9,489 nt of DNA, from assembly GCA_015662785.1 (NCBI GenBank), contig DQTM01000058.1, forward strand, positions 1-9,489. Direction: 5' to 3'. Source of the DNA: Sulfurospirillum arcachonense (GTDB taxonomy: Bacteria > Campylobacterota > Campylobacteria > Campylobacterales > Sulfurospirillaceae). Below the pieces are notes generated by a model, which was not told the origin of the DNA, ran no database searches, and saw only the letters and a program-made list of their open reading frames with translations. Within the stretch, counting starts at the first letter, position 1; each line of letters opens with the position of its first letter. The position numbers were made by a program, and so were the translations under genes. Positions 5,998-9,489 of the stretch are shown one piece after another.

Positions 5998-6045
5998 TGT
6001 TACAAATTAAAACATATTTTATATAATATGTTTACATTTGTAACA
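5998..6045. repeat. AT-rich palindrome at the 3' end of aguA
   Basis: Positions 5998-6007 pair with 6036-6045 (arms containing GTTACAAAT and ATTTGTAAC) and 6010-6018 pair with 6025-6033 (AAACATATT and AATATGTTT), with a two-by-two internal mismatch and a 6-base loop TTATAT. The structure includes the aguA stop codon (6032-6034) and its last codons. It could protect the 3' end of the mRNA or be a protein-binding palindrome; being AT-rich it is weak as RNA. Confidence 0.5.
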
Positions 6046-7000
6046 TCTGTGAAATGCAAGAGCAGTGTAATGAACCGTGTTCTCTTATAAATATTGAAGC
6101 ATCAATTTCTATGATTTCTCTATTTTTTATCTCTTTTTTCAAAATCTTGATTACTTTTTTATCATTTTTATCGTTATATGTTGGTACTATCAAAGCTCCG
6201 TTTATAAATACAAAATTCAGATATGTTGCAGGTAGTCTATGTTTTTTAAATGTTTTAGAACCTGGAAGGGGAAGAGGAATTAGTCTGAAATTTGTTTTTT
6301 CTAACTCTTTTTCCATTTTGTTTAACTCTTTAAAATGAATATCATGTTTATCATAACACTTAACATAAGCTATAGTCTCTTTATCTATAAAACGGGCAAG
6401 AGTATCTATGTGCGCATCTGTATCATCACCCATCAGAGCCCCATTTTTTAGTACTATAAGCTCTGTAAGACCAAAAAGTTTTTTTATCTTTTTTTCTATA
6501 TCTTCTTCTTTACATGTAGAGTTTCTATTTTCATTAAAAAGACATTTAGCGGTACTTAACATAACTCCATTGCCATTGTTGTCTATACTTCCACCTTCTA
6601 AAACAAAGTCTACATGTAAAAGGTTTTTTTTAAAGAAAGTTTTATTAAAATCATTATCCATAGTGGCTTCAAATTTACTCCCCCAGGCATTAAAATTGAA
6701 GTTATAGGATTTTAATTCTCCATCTATAAAAACGTCAATTGCCCCAAAATCTCTTATCCAAGTATCGTCTGTTTTTATTTCATGTATTTCTATGTTTTCA
6801 AAAGAATCAAAATATTTGTTTAAAATTTTTTTATTGTTACAAATTACTACGCATGTTTGAAATCTAGTTATTGTTTTTATAAAATTAACATAACCTTTCT
6901 GAATTTCTTCAATTGAGTGTTGCCAATCTTTTTGTGTTGTTGGAAACACTACCATTATTGATTTTTGCTTTTCCCACTCTGCGGGAACTCTTATACCCAT
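6032..7000 (-). CDS. aguA: Agmatine deiminase (AguA)
   Basis: AguA converts agmatine to N-carbamoylputrescine and ammonia, the step before AguB, in the cytoplasm. The 322-residue protein belongs to the peptidyl-arginine-deiminase-type family. Key elements: TDDTWIRDFGAI (77-88) with substrate-binding Asp and Trp, VLEGGSID (133-140), GDDTDAHIDTLARF with catalytic His197 and Asp199, and the C-terminal HGSLHCSCISQ, where Cys313 is the probable nucleophile (Cys315 is the alternative). Compact size resembles Helicobacter-type enzymes. ATG 7000 is preceded by AAGG and an A-rich spacer. It is divergent from the histidine kinase gene with only 41 bases between start codons. A palindrome spans its stop codon. 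In this phylum the putrescine made here normally feeds spermidine synthesis by the carboxyspermidine route; those genes are not in the window. Confidence 0.93.
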   Translation of the reverse strand: MGIRVPAEWEKQKSIMVVFPTTQKDWQHSIEEIQKGYVNFIKTITRFQTCVVICNNKKILNKYFDSFENIEIHEIKTDDTWIRDFGAIDVFIDGELKSYNFNFNAWGSKFEATMDNDFNKTFFKKNLLHVDFVLEGGSIDNNGNGVMLSTAKCLFNENRNSTCKEEDIEKKIKKLFGLTELIVLKNGALMGDDTDAHIDTLARFIDKETIAYVKCYDKHDIHFKELNKMEKELEKTNFRLIPLPLPGSKTFKKHRLPATYLNFVFINGALIVPTYNDKNDKKVIKILKKEIKNREIIEIDASIFIREHGSLHCSCISQMLQM

Positions 7001-7021
7001 TTTTTTCCTTTACATGTAGAG
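6508..7021. repeat. Over-represented TACATGTA palindrome (two of five copies as an identical 14-mer)
   Basis: TACATGTA occurs at 1092, 6511, 6611, 7011 and 8351. The copies at 6508-6521 (inside aguA) and 7008-7021 (aguA/kinase promoter region) share the 14-base sequence CTTTACATGTAGAG. The copy at 1092 also reads CTTTACATGTA on the minus strand. By base composition fewer than one TACATGTA is expected in this length. The role is unknown. Confidence 0.5.
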
Positions 7022-7023
7022 AA

Positions 7024-7036
7024 ATTATACTATAAT
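7024..7036. promoter_or_regulatory. Back-to-back -10 boxes for aguA and the histidine kinase gene
   Basis: A consensus TATAAT on the minus strand (7029-7024) would start aguA near 7017, leaving room for its AAGG ribosome binding site. A consensus TATAAT on the plus strand (7031-7036) would start the kinase mRNA at or within a base or two of its ATG at 7042. The boxes are separated by one base, so two polymerases could not melt both at once. No -35 hexamers are evident. Confidence 0.55.
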
Positions 7037-7041
7037 AACGC

Positions 7042-8604
7042 ATGTTTAAAATATGGAAAAAACACAGTATAAATCAAATCAATATTATTGCAATATTATT
7101 TGCTGGTATTTTTGCCGCTGCTTCTGCTTTTGTAATCATATTTAATGAGTATATAGAGTTTGAAAAAGATATAGTTGAAACAGAAGTAAATTATCTTAAA
7201 AATCAAAAAAGAAGAGCAGTTGAACAGACTTCAAGACTTTATAGACTTATAAACTATCGTTATTCTGAACTAAAAGATGAAGAACCAAATATACAAAATA
7301 ACAATATTGCCAATGAGGTAGGCATAGTTCTAGATGACTCAAATACAGGTGGGTATATATTTATTTATGATAAAAATAAGAAAGTTATATATAAATCAAA
7401 GAAATTTAACGATGATGGTTTTGTTGTAAACAAATTATTTATTGCTTCAAATAAAGGTGGTAGTTTTTTAACATTTGTAGTACAAAAAGATGGTGAAACT
7501 ATAGAAAATTTAGCTTTTATAAGAGAATTTAAGAAACTAGGTTGGGTTATAGGAAGTGGCATGAGTATAGGGGAGAAAGATATAGTTTTAGCTCAAAAAA
7601 CTGAAAAACATCGCAATAAAATCACAGGTTTTATGCTAAAAATCATAACGTTAACCCTGTTTTTGTATCTTGCTAGTATATTGAAGTACAGATATATAAC
7701 TGATAAGCTAAGTAAAGAGATAAAGTTTATAGTAAGTTCATTAAAAAAAGCTTCAAAAAGTTACACCTCAATCGATAGAAGTAAGATAAAATTTCAAGAA
7801 TTTAGAGAGATAACTTCACAAGCAAATTATATGCTTTTAAAATTAAAAGAAAAAAAGAGTGCATTAGAAGATATGAATTTAAATCTTGAGAGTTTAGTTC
7901 AAGAAAAGACAAAAGAGCTTCAAGAATCTGTGGCTTATGCAAGTGAGCTTTTGGTATATCAAGATAAGTTTTTAAAAAATGCAGTTCATGAGATAAACAC
8001 ACCTCTTTCAATAATACTTATGAATATAGATTTATATAATTTAAAGTTTGAAAGAAATCCATATCTTATAAAGATAGAGACTGCTGTAAAAGTTTTAGAA
8101 AATATTTACGGAGATTTGAGTTTTATAGTAAAAAAAGAGAAAGAAGATAGACGAGTAGATATGATTAACTTTACAGATTTTGTAAATGATAGGGTTGAAT
8201 ACTTTTTTGATGTAGCAGTTGGTAACAGGTTGAAAATAAAAAGTGAAGTTGATAATGAAATATTTGTACTTTTTAACGAGTTTGAACTTCAACGTTTATG
8301 TGATAACAATATATCAAATGCTATAAAATATAGTTATATAAATCAAGACGTACATGTAAGACTTTATAGTGATAAAGGTTGTACTGTTTTTGAAGTACAA
8401 AATAGTGGTGAAAAAATAATAGACAAGAATAATATATTTAGTAGATATTACCGTGAAGACAATGCAAGAGGAGGCTTTGGTTTGGGCTTAAATATAGTAA
8501 AAGAGATATGTGATAACAGTGGTGTTCATGTTGAAGTAAAATCAGATGGCAATAAAACAGTTTTTAGATATTTTTTCGAGTGCAGTAGGATGGTGACTTC
8601 TTGA
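7042..8604 (+). CDS. Membrane sensor histidine kinase with periplasmic Cache domain
   Basis: A 520-residue sensor kinase. Helix 1 is at about 13-34. A periplasmic region (about 35-190) has the Cache features FIYDKNKKVIYKS and GWVIGSGMSI, expected to bind a small extracellular ligand. Helix 2 is at about 196-212. A linker with a likely coiled coil (about 265-300) leads to the HisKA domain with phospho-accepting His316 in HEINTPL, then the ATPase domain with N box DNNISNAIKYS (421-431), a degenerate G1 (QNSGEKI) and G2 GGFGLGLN (477-484). ATG 7042 is the only start: a stop codon lies just upstream in frame, and no alternative precedes helix 1. There is no Shine-Dalgarno, and the predicted transcript begins at the ATG. 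Its TGA overlaps the TTG start of the response regulator. The ligand is unknown; a carboxylate is plausible given the downstream DUF485 gene. Confidence 0.92.
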   Translation: MFKIWKKHSINQINIIAILFAGIFAAASAFVIIFNEYIEFEKDIVETEVNYLKNQKRRAVEQTSRLYRLINYRYSELKDEEPNIQNNNIANEVGIVLDDSNTGGYIFIYDKNKKVIYKSKKFNDDGFVVNKLFIASNKGGSFLTFVVQKDGETIENLAFIREFKKLGWVIGSGMSIGEKDIVLAQKTEKHRNKITGFMLKIITLTLFLYLASILKYRYITDKLSKEIKFIVSSLKKASKSYTSIDRSKIKFQEFREITSQANYMLLKLKEKKSALEDMNLNLESLVQEKTKELQESVAYASELLVYQDKFLKNAVHEINTPLSIILMNIDLYNLKFERNPYLIKIETAVKVLENIYGDLSFIVKKEKEDRRVDMINFTDFVNDRVEYFFDVAVGNRLKIKSEVDNEIFVLFNEFELQRLCDNNISNAIKYSYINQDVHVRLYSDKGCTVFEVQNSGEKIIDKNNIFSRYYREDNARGGFGLGLNIVKEICDNSGVHVEVKSDGNKTVFRYFFECSRMVTS

Positions 8605-9269
8605 AAATCTTATTATTGGAAGATGAGTTTATGCTGAGAACCTCTATAGAAGAGTATTTGGAAGCTTCAAGCCATCAAGTTATAGGATTTAATAATGGTT
8701 TAGAAGTTTTAGAAATTTTGAAAAATGAAACATTTGATTTACTACTTTTAGACATAAATGTACCAAAATTGAATGGATTAGAACTTTTAAAAGAGCTCAA
8801 TACTTTAGAGATAGTAATCCCAACTATTTTTATAAGTGCAAATTTAGATATAGAAGATATAAGTTGTGCTTTTGACTTGGGTGCTTGTGATTATTTGAAA
8901 AAACCATTTCATCTTAAGGAACTGGGCATTAGGATAGCAAGAGTTAAAAGAGAACAAGCCATAAAAAGTTCTTCGCATATGCTTTTAAGTAAAAAATATT
9001 ACTTTTCAAAAGATGATAATTTACTTTTCTTTAACAATAGTTCACAAACCCTTACTAAAAAACAGTTACAAATCTTAACACTTCTTTGTGAGAACATTGG
9101 AGTCATAGTTGACTTTGAAAAGTTTAGAAGTTATGTTTGGAATAGCGAGCCAGTAGACAATGCAACGATACGAGCAGAGATAAGTCGTTTTAGAAAGTCC
9201 CTTAAAGAAGACTTTATTTCAAATATAAAAGGTGTAGGTTACAAGATAGATAAATATTTCTCATTATAA
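8601..9269 (+). CDS. OmpR/PhoB-family response regulator
   Basis: A 222-residue DNA-binding regulator and partner of the kinase just upstream. The receiver domain (1-115) has the acidic pair Glu7-Asp8, phospho-acceptor Asp51 in LLLLDINVP, Ser79 in FISAN and Lys101 in LKKPF. The winged-helix domain (about 130-220) ends with ATIRAEISRFRKSL and NIKGVGYKI, the recognition helix and hairpin typical of this family. The start is TTG 8601, overlapping the kinase stop as TTGA; TAGGA about 10 bases upstream acts as ribosome binding site. No better start exists, because the next codons already form the first beta strand (KILLLEDE). Its targets probably lie beside it; a tandem repeat at 9340-9360 in front of the DUF485 gene is a candidate site. 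Confidence 0.93.
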   Translation: MKILLLEDEFMLRTSIEEYLEASSHQVIGFNNGLEVLEILKNETFDLLLLDINVPKLNGLELLKELNTLEIVIPTIFISANLDIEDISCAFDLGACDYLKKPFHLKELGIRIARVKREQAIKSSSHMLLSKKYYFSKDDNLLFFNNSSQTLTKKQLQILTLLCENIGVIVDFEKFRSYVWNSEPVDNATIRAEISRFRKSLKEDFISNIKGVGYKIDKYFSL

Positions 9270-9339
9270 AAATCATAATATTGCTACAAATTTTCTCATA
9301 ATAAAAAAAATATGTGTAGTTTTCGGACATTTGTACTCT

Positions 9340-9373
9340 ATGCTACGTTAATGCTATGTAAGTGTATTAAAAT
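9340..9373 (+). promoter_or_regulatory. Tandem repeat and -10 candidate upstream of the DUF485 gene
   Basis: The 138-base gap after the regulator gene contains ATGCTACGTT (9340-9349) and ATGCTATGTA (9351-9360), eight of ten bases identical and spaced 11 bp, one helical turn, as OmpR-family dimers prefer. A weak -10 (TATTAA or TTAAAAT, 9365-9373) follows, placing the repeats over the -35 region as for an activator. The rest of the gap is AT-rich: TTTCTCATTATAAAAAT at the regulator stop recurs in near-copy at 9292. No clear terminator is seen. Confidence 0.35.
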
Positions 9374-9407
9374 CACATTGCTGTTGTTAATAAAATAAGG
9401 AGTCTAG

Positions 9408-9489
9408 GTGAATCAAGAGATTTATAAAAGAGTTAGAAATAATCCAAAATTTTCTGAGTTAGTCAAAAAAAGAAGTGGCTTGGCTTGGA
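9408..9489 (+). CDS. DUF485 (YjcH-like) membrane protein, N-terminal part
   Basis: Only the first 27 codons are in the window. The start is GTG 9408 with AAGGAG (9397-9402) five bases before it. The peptide, including YKRVRNNPKF, SELVKKRSG and LAW, matches the conserved N-terminus of the DUF485 family (R..NP.F..L...R...AW), which precedes two membrane helices. Genes of this family usually stand directly before a sodium:solute symporter gene such as actP (acetate permease), which would lie just outside the window. The role of DUF485 proteins is not established; a helper of the symporter is the usual guess. The adjacent two-component system probably controls this operon. Confidence 0.85.
   Translation, partial: MNQEIYKRVRNNPKFSELVKKRSGLAW

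Noticed and set aside
6054..6707. Plus-strand ORFs of 94 and 99 codons opposite aguA
   Set aside because: They lie antisense to a gene with intact catalytic motifs, are rich in Ser, Phe and Leu as expected of antisense frames, and lack ribosome binding sites.
9257..9311. Near-direct repeat TTTCTCAT(T/A)ATAAAAA after the response regulator gene
   Set aside because: Short, low-complexity AT sequence with no hairpin or spacing that suggests function.

Overview
The window is AT-rich (about one third G+C by eye), densely packed and made of short, often overlapping genes. The gene set (FeoA/FeoB without FeoC, agmatine deiminase plus N-carbamoylputrescine amidase, a DUF485 protein next to a Cache-type histidine kinase/OmpR regulator pair) and the style of the proteins suggest a Campylobacterota chromosome, most like Sulfurimonas or its relatives. 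No rRNA, tRNA, insertion sequence, phage gene or CRISPR array is visible.

Layout. Positions 1-479 hold the C-terminal membrane part of an MgtE magnesium transporter. A strong hairpin (477-520) separates it from a NUDT14-like Nudix hydrolase (529-1107). That gene runs head-on into a leftward cluster on the minus strand whose genes overlap or nearly touch. In transcription order it reads: a 48-residue DUF2892/YgaP-like membrane protein with a TTG start (2502-2356), an NrtS-like nitrate/nitrite transporter (2347-2117), a 48-residue protein of unknown function (2127-1981) and the putrescine-forming amidase AguB (1994-1104). A short intergenic region then carries back-to-back promoters and a good Fur-box candidate in front of feoA-feoB (2607-4930), the ferrous iron importer. 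A bidirectional terminator separates feoB from a convergent FieF-like cation diffusion facilitator (5841-4948). A 190-bp gap follows with a perfect 15-bp inverted repeat and an AT-rich palindrome, then agmatine deiminase AguA (7000-6032). Divergent from aguA, with the two predicted -10 boxes one base apart, is a two-component system (kinase 7042-8604, regulator 8601-9269). The last gene, cut by the window edge, encodes a DUF485 (YjcH-like) protein that usually precedes an acetate/solute symporter gene. A tandem repeat upstream of it is a candidate binding site for the regulator.

How the genes work together. AguA and AguB form the two-step route from agmatine to putrescine but lie about 4 kb apart in separate transcription units. 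Iron import (FeoAB) and a probable divalent-metal exporter face each other, giving an import/export pair for metal balance. The two-component system most likely controls the downstream DUF485 transporter operon, the divergent aguA gene, or both. The least explained elements are the overlapping four-gene cluster with an unknown 48-residue protein, the structured aguA-CDF gap that may encode a small RNA with an anti-Shine-Dalgarno-like loop, the apparently leaderless kinase gene, and an over-represented TACATGTA palindrome. No wholly new multi-gene system can be demonstrated from this window.
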